A stretch of DNA of 12,787 nucleotides from assembly GCA_003694905.1 (NCBI GenBank), contig RFJM01000127.1, positions 1 to 12,787 on the forward strand, written 5' to 3'. Shown here piece after piece: positions 6,937-12,787 of the stretch (position 1 is the stretch's first letter; each line of letters starts with the position of its first letter). The position numbers and the translations under genes were made by a program. A model generated the notes under the pieces. The model did no database searches, was not told the origin of the DNA, and saw nothing but the letters and a program-made list of their open reading frames with translations. Source of the stretch: Caldilineae bacterium (GTDB taxonomy: Bacteria > Chloroflexota > Anaerolineae > J102).

Positions 6937-7313
6937 CACTCCACAAAGATCTCGACCCGCTCTCCCTGCTCCACATCCTCCACCTCGAGTATTTTGCCCG
7001 TGCGACCGCTCCGCACGGCCGCGGCGATCTGCTCCAATCGCACCCCCTCTAGCTCGTCCACAAAGCGCGCCCCCACCTTCAACCCGGCATCAACCACGGC
7101 CAGAGGGATGTTGATGTTCACCCGGTCTCGGCCTGTGGCCACATCGGTCACCCGCACCCGAAACCAACGGGCGCTTACCGCCTCGGCTTCCCGCGCCGCG
7201 CGCCGGCGCTCGCCCGCCTGCAGCGCTTCCAGCAGCCGCGCCCCCTCCTCCGCCGTGATCTTCCCCTGGGCCACCATTTCCAGGATCCGCATGCGCTCTT
7301 CCCGCAGACTCAT
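6936..7313 (-). CDS. SHOCT-like domain protein of unknown function
   Basis: This 125-residue soluble protein begins with a short helical SHOCT-like module, residues 1-34 (EERMRILEMVAQGKITAEEGARLLEAL), similar to the N-terminal part of YvlB/LiaX-type proteins. A basic Arg/Ala helix follows (about 35-45). A second domain at 48-125 contains WFRVRVTDVATGRDRVNINIPLAVVDAGLKVG and ends with a beta strand (GERVEIFVE). In other bacteria such proteins are often encoded beside envelope-stress or DUF4097 genes. Here the neighbours are an aminopeptidase and a glycosyltransferase. The start at 7313 is supported by a purine-rich stretch AGAGGCAGGG just upstream. The gene sits 13 bases after the aminopeptidase stop and 11 bases before the glycosyltransferase ATG, which points to an operon. 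No enzymatic residue can be named, and a regulatory role is only a guess. Confidence 0.8.
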   Translation of the reverse strand: MSLREERMRILEMVAQGKITAEEGARLLEALQAGERRRAAREAEAVSARWFRVRVTDVATGRDRVNINIPLAVVDAGLKVGARFVDELEGVRLEQIAAAVRSGRTGKILEVEDVEQGERVEIFVE

Positions 7314-7326
7314 GGTTCCCTGCCTC

Positions 7327-8439
7327 TCATTCGAAATCGATCACAAAACGGCCATTCTCGTAGATGAGCCGATCATCCGCGTAGATTTGGCCACCCTCTC
7401 GCAGGTCGCACACCATATCCCAGTGGATCTTGGACTGATTTACGCCACCGGATTCAGGGATGGAGAAACCCAGTGCCATGTGTACCGTGCCCTGGATCTT
7501 CTCGTCGAACAGTGTATGCCGTGTGAACCTGGTAATACCCGGATTGGTACCGATGGCAAACTCGCCCAGGCGTTTCGCGCCTTCGTCACTGTCGAGCATG
7601 TGCTTCAGGAATGCCTCCCCTTTGCCTGCCGTGGCTTTGACCACCCGTCCACCTTCAAACCACAGTCTCACATCCTCCACCTCGGTTCCCATATAAACCG
7701 CGGGATAGGTGAAGCGCACCGTGCCTTCCGTCGCATCCTCGTGCGGCCCGGTAAAGACCTCGCCATCCGGGAAATTCTTGTGACCGCAGGCATTGACCCA
7801 GCGACGACCACCTGTCCTCACCGTCAGATCCGTGTCTTTGGCCACCAGACGGACATACTCCACCTGGTTCAGGAACTGGACCAGCCGGTCCTGCCGCGCT
7901 TCCATCCGCCGCCAAAAGCCAATGGGATCATCGGGATCCGGCAGACAGGCGTTGAACACAAAATCCTCGTAGCTTTCCACCGACATCTCTGCATCCTGCG
8001 CGTGCGCGGCCGTGGGGAACAGCGTGCCGCACCAACGCAGCTTTCCCTCGGCCATGCGCTGGATGAACCGCTGCTGGACTTCCTTGTTGGCCTCCAGGCG
8101 TATGGCCCGCTTCTGAGGATCAAACTGTGTCCCTTCCTTGGTATTCTCGTCTGCCCATAGGGTTACATATGCATCATACTCTTCGAGCAAGACGTTGACG
8201 AGCGGCTGAATCCAGCGAAGCTGCTCTTCATTGGCTTCGTCATAGAAGATCTTCTCCAGGCCGGGGAGGGACACGTTGGTGGTGACCAGCCCACCGGCCC
8301 GCAAAGCCGCGCGATACAATTCGCGGATGAGCGGCGCGCCCCCCACCTTTCCCTGTATCAGCAGCTTTTCCCCCGGCTGCAGACCAATGGAGTAGTTGAT
8401 AATGACATCGGCCATTTTGGCTACACGTGGGTCTTGCAT
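7327..8439 (-). CDS. M29-family metallo-aminopeptidase
   Basis: This 370-residue cytoplasmic enzyme of peptidase family M29 (AmpS / thermophilic aminopeptidase type) removes N-terminal residues from peptides using two metal ions. Aligning by motif with the Thermus AmpT pattern, the metal ligands would be Glu227 (NFPDGEVFTGP), Glu293 (RLGEFAIG), His320 (GTVHMALG), His339 and Asp341 (KIHWDM). The spacing of 66 residues between the two glutamates matches AmpT. The segment from His320 to His339 is 14 residues shorter than in AmpT, and the tyrosine expected seven residues after His320 is absent, so this belongs to a divergent branch. Family length is about 370-410 residues. The ATG at 8439 is chosen because AAGGAG lies 7 bases upstream; a longer form from 8460 would add a basic heptapeptide. 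It is the second gene of the minus-strand cluster. Confidence 0.92.
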   Translation of the reverse strand: MQDPRVAKMADVIINYSIGLQPGEKLLIQGKVGGAPLIRELYRAALRAGGLVTTNVSLPGLEKIFYDEANEEQLRWIQPLVNVLLEEYDAYVTLWADENTKEGTQFDPQKRAIRLEANKEVQQRFIQRMAEGKLRWCGTLFPTAAHAQDAEMSVESYEDFVFNACLPDPDDPIGFWRRMEARQDRLVQFLNQVEYVRLVAKDTDLTVRTGGRRWVNACGHKNFPDGEVFTGPHEDATEGTVRFTYPAVYMGTEVEDVRLWFEGGRVVKATAGKGEAFLKHMLDSDEGAKRLGEFAIGTNPGITRFTRHTLFDEKIQGTVHMALGFSIPESGGVNQSKIHWDMVCDLREGGQIYADDRLIYENGRFVIDFE

Positions 8440-8446
8440 GCGAATT

Positions 8447-8452
8447 CTCCTT
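8447..8452 (-). promoter_or_regulatory. Shine-Dalgarno site AAGGAG of the aminopeptidase
   Basis: On the minus strand AAGGAG stands 7 bases before the ATG at 8439, close to ideal. It fixes that start and suggests strong translation. The rest of the 8440-8517 gap shows no convincing terminator or promoter. Confidence 0.75.
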
Positions 8453-8517
8453 GTCCTCAAGTTTCAGGAATGCTGTTCGATAGTGCTGTGGAATTCTGGA
8501 GACAAGATAGCGCCCCC

Positions 8518-9525
8518 TTACGCCGACACGCGTTTGCGCATCGAAACGAGCTCAACCTGGGTGCGAAAGCCCAAAGCTCTGAGCGTCTCGACGGCCGGGG
8601 ATTGATAATCGTACAACAGTGCTTCGATAGGTCGGCCGCCATACCGTTTCAGCTCTGCCAGCGCGTGGTAGAGGAGGGGTTCGGTCCCTGACTCTCGTAG
8701 TTCCGGCAGCAACAGGACATCCAGGCGGTGGAAGCCACGATCATGGGCTGTGATGTCGAGGATGCCGACAATATCGGCCCCCTGGTACACCCCCCACCGC
8801 AGTTTCCAGCGCCAACCCATCTTCTGGCCCAACCAGCGTTTGAACGCCGGATCGCCCCCCTGGCGGAACTCTTTGTGTCGTGTGGGGTGCCACCAGCGCG
8901 CGGGCTCGGGCACGGCGCGATGTAATACGTAGTTTGCCGACGACCAGTGGTCCTCGCCCAGGGGCTTCAGGCTCCATCCGGGAGGCAGCGGCGTGGTTGG
9001 CAAGCGGGGCAGGCTGTAGCAACGCAGGCGTATTTCAGTCACCAGTTCTTCGAAGCCCAGGTGCCGATACAGACTACGGGCGATCTCGTTGTTGGCGCGC
9101 ACCTGCAGCATCGCCCATCGCCCCCCCAGCTCGCCGATGCGGGCCAGTGTGGCCTCCATCAAGGCCCGCGCGATTCCCCTGCCGCGAAAATCGGGGTGTA
9201 CGGCTACGTTGGCGATCATCCAGCGATAGCCGAGTCCATCGATTTGCTGCATAGTCACATTGCCCACGATCTGACCCTCCTCCTCCCAGACGAACCCTCT
9301 GAAAAATCCGCCAAGTTCGCCGCTGGTGGGGAGGAGGATGTAGAGCAGGGGGCCCAGCCGGGCGAGCATGTACATCTCCCTCAGGGAGGCGCGGCCACCC
9401 GCGTCCAATTCGCCGGCAAATGCTTCTCCGATCAAGTTGGCGATCGGACGCAGATCCCTGCGCAGATCGATGGGTCGCAGGCCTCGAAACTTGGTCGCGG
9501 GCCTGGAAGTGAGCGAGAAAATCAT
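8518..9525 (-). CDS. Two-domain GNAT-family N-acetyltransferase
   Basis: This 335-residue acetyl-CoA-dependent acyltransferase has two GNAT folds in tandem. The N-terminal domain (about 14-170) is canonical: beta-strand ANVAVHP (105-111), the acetyl-CoA pyrophosphate loop FRGRGIARALME (113-124, matching R-x-x-G-x-A), and NNEIARSLYRHLGF (145-158). The C-terminal domain (about 180-335) is degenerate. It keeps LDVLLLP (268-274) and SPAVETLRALGF (309-320), which mirrors the first domain, but the R-x-x-G-x-G/A loop is replaced by ELRESGTEPLL, so it probably binds no cofactor. The ATG at 9525 is chosen since the domain begins soon after. A TTG at 9579 could add 18 residues. No Shine-Dalgarno site is present; the ATG abuts an inverted repeat, and a leaderless transcript is possible. 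The acceptor substrate (small molecule or peptide) is unknown. The gene is first in the minus-strand cluster. Confidence 0.87.
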   Translation of the reverse strand: MIFSLTSRPATKFRGLRPIDLRRDLRPIANLIGEAFAGELDAGGRASLREMYMLARLGPLLYILLPTSGELGGFFRGFVWEEEGQIVGNVTMQQIDGLGYRWMIANVAVHPDFRGRGIARALMEATLARIGELGGRWAMLQVRANNEIARSLYRHLGFEELVTEIRLRCYSLPRLPTTPLPPGWSLKPLGEDHWSSANYVLHRAVPEPARWWHPTRHKEFRQGGDPAFKRWLGQKMGWRWKLRWGVYQGADIVGILDITAHDRGFHRLDVLLLPELRESGTEPLLYHALAELKRYGGRPIEALLYDYQSPAVETLRALGFRTQVELVSMRKRVSA

Positions 9526-9527
9526 AG

Positions 9528-9545
9528 GTGGTAATAGTCTACCAC
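9528..9545. repeat. Inverted repeat GTGGTA-N6-TACCAC at the GNAT start
   Basis: This is a perfect 6-base inverted repeat with a 6-base spacer, lying two bases upstream of the GNAT ATG. It could be an operator or an RNA hairpin masking the start. The minus-strand spacer and arm also contain TAGACT, a weak -10-like hexamer. Confidence 0.45.
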
Positions 9546-9686
9546 AGGACAGAGGAATCACGGGACTCCACGTGGCCAACCGGTAGTTTCTTGATTCGGC
9601 GGAGGATGGAGAGGGTACCAGTTCGGAAATAAGAAAAAAGCTTTAACTAACCTCCCTTAAATCATGAGAGCAGCAGCCGATTTTCC

Positions 9687-9715
9687 TTGACATTCAGCCA
9701 CCAACATCTTATAAT
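9687..9715 (+). promoter_or_regulatory. Consensus sigma-70-type promoter for the ROK operon
   Basis: TTGACA at 9687-9692 and TATAAT at 9710-9715 are separated by exactly 17 bases, a perfect match to the housekeeping consensus. Transcription should start near 9722, giving a 5' untranslated region of about 100 bases before the ROK regulator ATG. The surrounding intergenic region (9526-9824) is AT-richer than the rest of the window, including an A-tract near 9627-9640. It is the only intergenic region of note and must also hold the promoter of the divergent minus-strand cluster, which I could not place confidently. Confidence 0.8.
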
Positions 9716-9725
9716 CGCAAAGGTA

Positions 9726-9748
9726 TTAGTAAACAATTCTAACAAACA
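9726..9748 (+). promoter_or_regulatory. Candidate operator overlapping the transcription start
   Basis: Just after the predicted transcription start there is TTAG-N9-CTAA (9726-9742). There is also a 13-base-period direct repeat, TAGTAAACA (9727-9735) and TAACAAACA (9740-9748). The TTAG/CTAA ends and A-rich core recall operators of ROK repressors such as XylR. The location fits autorepression by the adjacent ROK gene. The repeat is short and AT-rich, so chance cannot be excluded. Confidence 0.35.
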
Positions 9749-9824
9749 TGCTGCCGGCGTACACCGCTACGAAGCAGCCGGCGATGGCGCTTCCCTCGCG
9801 AAATCACCTGATTGACCCGCCGTC

Positions 9825-11021
9825 ATGGCCACGGAAAAAGCATCTCACGCCCGCACCAAAAGGCATAACAAGCGTCTGGTTTTCCAAACCATTTATTCGG
9901 CGGGGCAGATCAGCCGGGCTGGCGTGGCGCGTGCCACCCATCTCACGCCGCCTACCGTCTCCAATATCGTGGCGGAACTGCTGGAGGCGGGCTGGGTGCG
10001 CGAGGTGGGGCTGGCTACATCGGGCGCAGGCAAACCGGCCATGCTGCTCAGCGTGAATGCCGATGCTCGCTATCTCATCGGTGTCGATCTCGCCAACAGC
10101 GAATTTCGCGGTGCGGTGGTCAATCTGCGGGGGAATATATGCCACAGGGCCGTGCGGCAAGTGCGCGACCGCAAGGGGGATGCGGCCCTGAGCATGGTCA
10201 TAGAATTACTGGATGAGCTGCGGCAATACACTGAGCGTCCCTTGCTGGGTATCGGCATCGGTACGCCGGGCCTCATCGACAGCAGTCAGGGCATCGTGCA
10301 TACGGCGGTGAATTTGGAATGGCAGGACCTGCCGCTGGGCCCTCTGCTGCACGAACGCTATCAGTTACCCGTCTACGTCGCCAACGATAGCCAGGCCGCG
10401 GCTTTGGGCGAGTACCTCTTCGGGGGGAGGACCTATGCCGGGAATCTCGTGGTCATGAAGGTGGGGCGCGGTATCGGCGCAGGCGTCGTCCTCAACGGCA
10501 AGCTCTATCAGGGCGATGCTTTCGGGGCAGGTGAGATCGGCCACTTCCAGGTGGTCGAACGGGGTGAACCCTGTCGCTGCGGTTCCTTCGGCTGTCTTGA
10601 AACGGTGGTCAGTAGCCGGGCACTGGTGCGCCAGGCCCGCGCCATCGCCCAAACCAACCCCCAGTCTCCCCTGCACGCGCTGGTGGACTCCCCGGCCGAG
10701 ATCACGGCCCAAGATGTTATCGCCGCTTTTCGCCAGGGAGATCCCGCGCTGGAGACGGCCGTGGCCAATATGGGGCGTTATCTCGGCATCGCCGCGGCCA
10801 TGATCGTCAGCGTCCTCAATCCTCAAGATATCGTCATTGCCGGCACCCTGGCCCCTTTGGGCGAATCGCTGTTGAAGACACTGGTCCAGAGCATGCGCGA
10901 GCGTGCTCTGACGCGTCTGGCCCAGGCTACCCGGCTCTCGGTCAGCAGTCTTGGCGACGACATCGTCATTCTTGGCGCCGCCGCTCTGCTCCTGAATCAA
11001 GAGCTGGGGCTGGCGGGCTGA
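9825..11021 (+). CDS. ROK-family transcriptional regulator
   Basis: This 398-residue repressor of the NagC/XylR/Mlc type has an N-terminal winged helix-turn-helix and a sugar-kinase-like sensing domain. Residues of about 15-75 form the DNA-binding part (ISRAGVARATHLTPPTVSNI, then AELLEAGWVRE). The ROK domain runs from about 83 to the end, with GIGIGTPGLIDSSQG (142-156), VANDSQAAALGEYLFG with Asp188, VGRGIGAGVVLNG (213-225), GEIGH with His240, and the ROK zinc motif CRCGSFGCLE (250-259, C-x-C-G-x2-G-C-x-E). The first phosphate loop is GVDLANSEF instead of D-x-G-x-T, so it probably senses rather than phosphorylates its sugar. The ATG at 9825 has no Shine-Dalgarno site. The gene lies behind a consensus promoter with a possible operator and precedes a ROK-like kinase and a PIG-L gene, suggesting that it controls them in response to an amino sugar or similar ligand. 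Confidence 0.93.
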   Translation: MATEKASHARTKRHNKRLVFQTIYSAGQISRAGVARATHLTPPTVSNIVAELLEAGWVREVGLATSGAGKPAMLLSVNADARYLIGVDLANSEFRGAVVNLRGNICHRAVRQVRDRKGDAALSMVIELLDELRQYTERPLLGIGIGTPGLIDSSQGIVHTAVNLEWQDLPLGPLLHERYQLPVYVANDSQAAALGEYLFGGRTYAGNLVVMKVGRGIGAGVVLNGKLYQGDAFGAGEIGHFQVVERGEPCRCGSFGCLETVVSSRALVRQARAIAQTNPQSPLHALVDSPAEITAQDVIAAFRQGDPALETAVANMGRYLGIAAAMIVSVLNPQDIVIAGTLAPLGESLLKTLVQSMRERALTRLAQATRLSVSSLGDDIVILGAAALLLNQELGLAG

Positions 11022-11060
11022 TCGCACCGTTTTTTCCCTCATCACCCTTCTGTGCTTCTC

Positions 11061-12440
11061 ATGAGCTTTCCCCTGATTCCACCCAGACATCCTGCTCCTC
11101 TCGACCCGGAGTTCCGGCCAGCGGTTCTGGCCAACCGGGCGTTTCAGCAGGCCGTAGAGGCAGCCGGCGGCGGCGTGCCGCTCGTGTTCGGGCTCGAACG
11201 CTCGCACGGGCATCTCTCCCGCTATGAAACGCGAGTCTTCCCCGAAGATCACCCTCGCGCCGAGGAGAATCTCTTCTATGCGGAGCGGCTGCTCAAGTTC
11301 CTTCTCTGGCAGCGGGGGGCCTGGCGGGTCTATGTGGGCGGCCCTGCCTCTATCGCCTCGTACCTGCTGCAAACCTATTCGCCCACCGGCGCCCGTGCCT
11401 TCGACTACCACTTCATGGGCGAAAAGGTGTACCTCAGGCCCTTCACCATCCAGCCCTGCGCCGCGCATGAGGTTCCACCCGCGCGCGAAGCGGAACAGGC
11501 ATTGGGCCGGCATCTGGACGGCCATCGCATCGGCTTCGATCTGGGCGCATCCGATGTAAAAGTCTCGGCGGTCAGCGAGGGCCGTGCCGTCTTCAGCACC
11601 GAGATCATTTGGGAACCCGTCGTGCAGACCGACCCCGCATACCACTACCATCACATCCGCTCGGCTCTGCTGGAAGCAGCCCGGCATCTCCCCCGCGTGG
11701 ATGCCATTGGCGGCAGTGCTGCCGGCGTGTATGTTGACAACCAGCCGCGCGTCGCCTCGCTCTTCCGCGGCATCCCCGACGAGCACTTCGACGAAGTGCG
11801 TACCTTGTTCTCACGGTTGCAGGAAGAGTTCGGCGTCCCGCTGGTGGTGGTCAACGACGGTGAAGTCACGGCACTGGCCGGGGCCATGTCGCTGGAAGAC
11901 AACGGCATCCTGGGCATCGCCATGGGGTCCAGCGAAGCAGCCGGCTATGTCAACATGGCGGGCAACATCACCGACTGGCTGAACGAACTGGCCTTCGCGC
12001 CCGTGGACTACAACCCCGACGCAGCCGTAGATGAATGGTCCGGCGACAGAGGCGTGGGCGCGCTCTACTTTTCGCAGCAGTGCGTGTTCAGATTGGCGCC
12101 CAAGGTGGGCATCACCCCCGAGGGGGAGACCAAGGCAGCCCGTCTCAAGTCGGTGCAGGCACATCTGGAAGCCGGGCACAAAGGTGCTCGCCAGATCTGG
12201 GAAACCATCGGCGTCTACCTGGGCTACGCCCTCGCCCATTACGCCGCCTTCTACGAACTCAAACACGTTCTGATTCTGGGGCGCGTGACGTCCGGCAGCG
12301 GCGGCCCCATCATTCTGGAAACGGCGCGGGAGATCCTTGAACAGGAGTTTCCCGATCTGGCCCATATCAACATCCAGCTACCCGATGAGAAAAGCCGGCG
12401 GGTTGGGCAATCCATCGCGGCTGCCAGCCTGCCCGGCTGA
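11061..12440 (+). CDS. Atypical ROK-like sugar-kinase-fold protein with extra N-terminal domain
   Basis: This 459-residue protein has its C-terminal 300 residues in the ASKHA/ROK kinase fold. The phosphate-1 loop is RIGFDLGASDVKVSAV (156-171), the sugar-binding region is about DAIGGSAAGVYVDN (214-227), the likely catalytic base is Asp266 (VVVNDGEVTALAG), phosphate-2 is GIAMGSSEAAGY (285-296), and the adenosine loop is VLILGRVTSGSGG (403-415). Unlike the preceding gene, it keeps Asp160 and Gly162 of the ATP loop, so kinase activity is plausible. It lacks the C-x-C-G-x2-G-C zinc motif. Residues 1-150 are an additional domain (GLERSHGHLSRYETRVFPED, FLLWQRGAWRVYVGGP, DYHFMGEKVYLRPFTI) that I cannot assign. 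The ATG at 11061 is chosen over a GTG at 11052; neither has a clear ribosome site. The gene begins 39 bases after the regulator, which suggests one transcript. The sugar is unknown. Confidence 0.8.
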   Translation: MSFPLIPPRHPAPLDPEFRPAVLANRAFQQAVEAAGGGVPLVFGLERSHGHLSRYETRVFPEDHPRAEENLFYAERLLKFLLWQRGAWRVYVGGPASIASYLLQTYSPTGARAFDYHFMGEKVYLRPFTIQPCAAHEVPPAREAEQALGRHLDGHRIGFDLGASDVKVSAVSEGRAVFSTEIIWEPVVQTDPAYHYHHIRSALLEAARHLPRVDAIGGSAAGVYVDNQPRVASLFRGIPDEHFDEVRTLFSRLQEEFGVPLVVVNDGEVTALAGAMSLEDNGILGIAMGSSEAAGYVNMAGNITDWLNELAFAPVDYNPDAAVDEWSGDRGVGALYFSQQCVFRLAPKVGITPEGETKAARLKSVQAHLEAGHKGARQIWETIGVYLGYALAHYAAFYELKHVLILGRVTSGSGGPIILETAREILEQEFPDLAHINIQLPDEKSRRVGQSIAAASLPG

Positions 12441-12464
12441 TCCCTTCCTACCCCTCTGTCAGAT

Positions 12465-12787
12465 ATGATGAACTTTCACCTTCCCACCGCACAGATCTTC
12501 GTCCCCGATGACACCCCCCCGGTCGAAGCTCTGGCCCGCACGACCCACATGGGCATCGGCGCCCATCAGGATGACCTGGAGATCATGGCCATCGACGGCA
12601 TACTCACCTGCTTTGGCCGCGAGGATCTCTGGTTCACAGGTGTCACCGTCACCGACGGTCGTGGCTCTCCGCGGGCCGGCATCTACGGCAACTACAGCGA
12701 CGAGCAGATGCGCCAGGTACGCCTGCACGAACAGCGCAAGGCGGCCGTGGTCGGCGAGTACGCCGCCCAGGTGTTGCTGGATTATCC
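12465..12787 (+). CDS. PIG-L family deacetylase, 3' partial
   Basis: The frame opens at tandem ATGs (12465 and 12468), 24 bases after the kinase-like gene, and is still open at the window edge, so only about 107 residues are visible. The motif MGIGAHQDDLEIMAIDGI (about 31-48) is the zinc site of the PIG-L/LmbE family (usual form AHPDD), here with Gln in place of Pro; the His and Asp ligands are retained. FTGVTVTDGRGSPRAG (about 61-76) follows, with a helical RLHEQRKAAVVGEYAAQ after it, both typical of the fold. Family members remove N-acetyl groups from GlcNAc-containing substrates such as GlcNAc-PI, GlcNAc-inositol, bacillithiol precursors and diacetylchitobiose. Next to two ROK proteins, an amino-sugar substrate is a sensible inference. 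No Shine-Dalgarno site is evident. Confidence 0.88.
   Translation, partial: MMNFHLPTAQIFVPDDTPPVEALARTTHMGIGAHQDDLEIMAIDGILTCFGREDLWFTGVTVTDGRGSPRAGIYGNYSDEQMRQVRLHEQRKAAVVGEYAAQVLLDY

Noticed and set aside
6805..8160. Plus-strand open frame of 451 codons opposite the SHOCT-like and aminopeptidase genes
   Set aside because: Its translation is low-complexity antisense, and it spans the junctions of three real genes.
9748..10056. Possible leader peptide or short gene starting at the ATG at 9748
   Set aside because: It runs into the ROK regulator in another frame, lacks a ribosome site and has no recognisable features. The ATG directly after the putative operator is most likely chance.
11022..11060. 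Possible terminator at the T-run 11029-11034 after the ROK regulator
   Set aside because: Six T residues are present but no stable GC-rich stem precedes them, so readthrough into the next gene is assumed.
10365..11786. Minus-strand open frame of 473 codons across the two ROK genes
   Set aside because: The ROK genes carry intact catalytic and zinc motifs in the plus frames; the antisense product has no domain pattern.

Overview
The window is GC-rich chromosomal DNA, almost fully coding, with tight gene spacing and Shine-Dalgarno sites of mixed strength. No mobile element, CRISPR array, tRNA or rRNA was seen. Several things suggest a Chloroflexota bacterium (Anaerolineae/Caldilineae-like). These are a LysM protein with a Pro/Thr linker, a membrane-anchored FecR-like protein with a jelly-roll-like tail, a SHOCT-like small protein, an M29 aminopeptidase, and a PIG-L protein with an AHQDD motif. 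This placement is an inference from gene style, not from a marker gene.

Left block, plus strand (1-4895): the 3' part of a LysM protein; a HEAT-repeat protein whose stop overlaps the start of an AEC-family permease by one base; a small TPR protein; an acylphosphatase; and a membrane-anchored FecR-like protein. The HEAT/permease pair is translationally coupled. The remaining genes follow at short spacing and may be cotranscribed.

Middle block, minus strand (9525 down to 4905): a two-domain GNAT acetyltransferase, an M29 metallo-aminopeptidase, a SHOCT-like protein, a GT4 glycosyltransferase and formamidopyrimidine-DNA glycosylase (MutM). Gaps are 77, 13 and 11 bases, and the last two genes overlap by 17 bases. 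The block therefore looks like one operon of functionally mixed genes. It converges on the left block with only 9 bases between the facing stop codons. The MutM zinc finger lacks its fourth cysteine.

Right block, plus strand (9687-12787): a promoter matching the sigma-70 consensus exactly (TTGACA, 17-base spacer, TATAAT), a ROK-family repressor, an atypical ROK-like sugar-kinase-fold protein with an uncharacterised N-terminal domain of about 150 residues, and the start of a PIG-L deacetylase cut by the window edge. A self-regulated amino-sugar uptake or salvage operon is the most interesting hypothesis here: PIG-L enzymes remove N-acetyl groups from GlcNAc-type sugars and ROK proteins bind or phosphorylate such sugars. 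The substrate cannot be read from the sequence.
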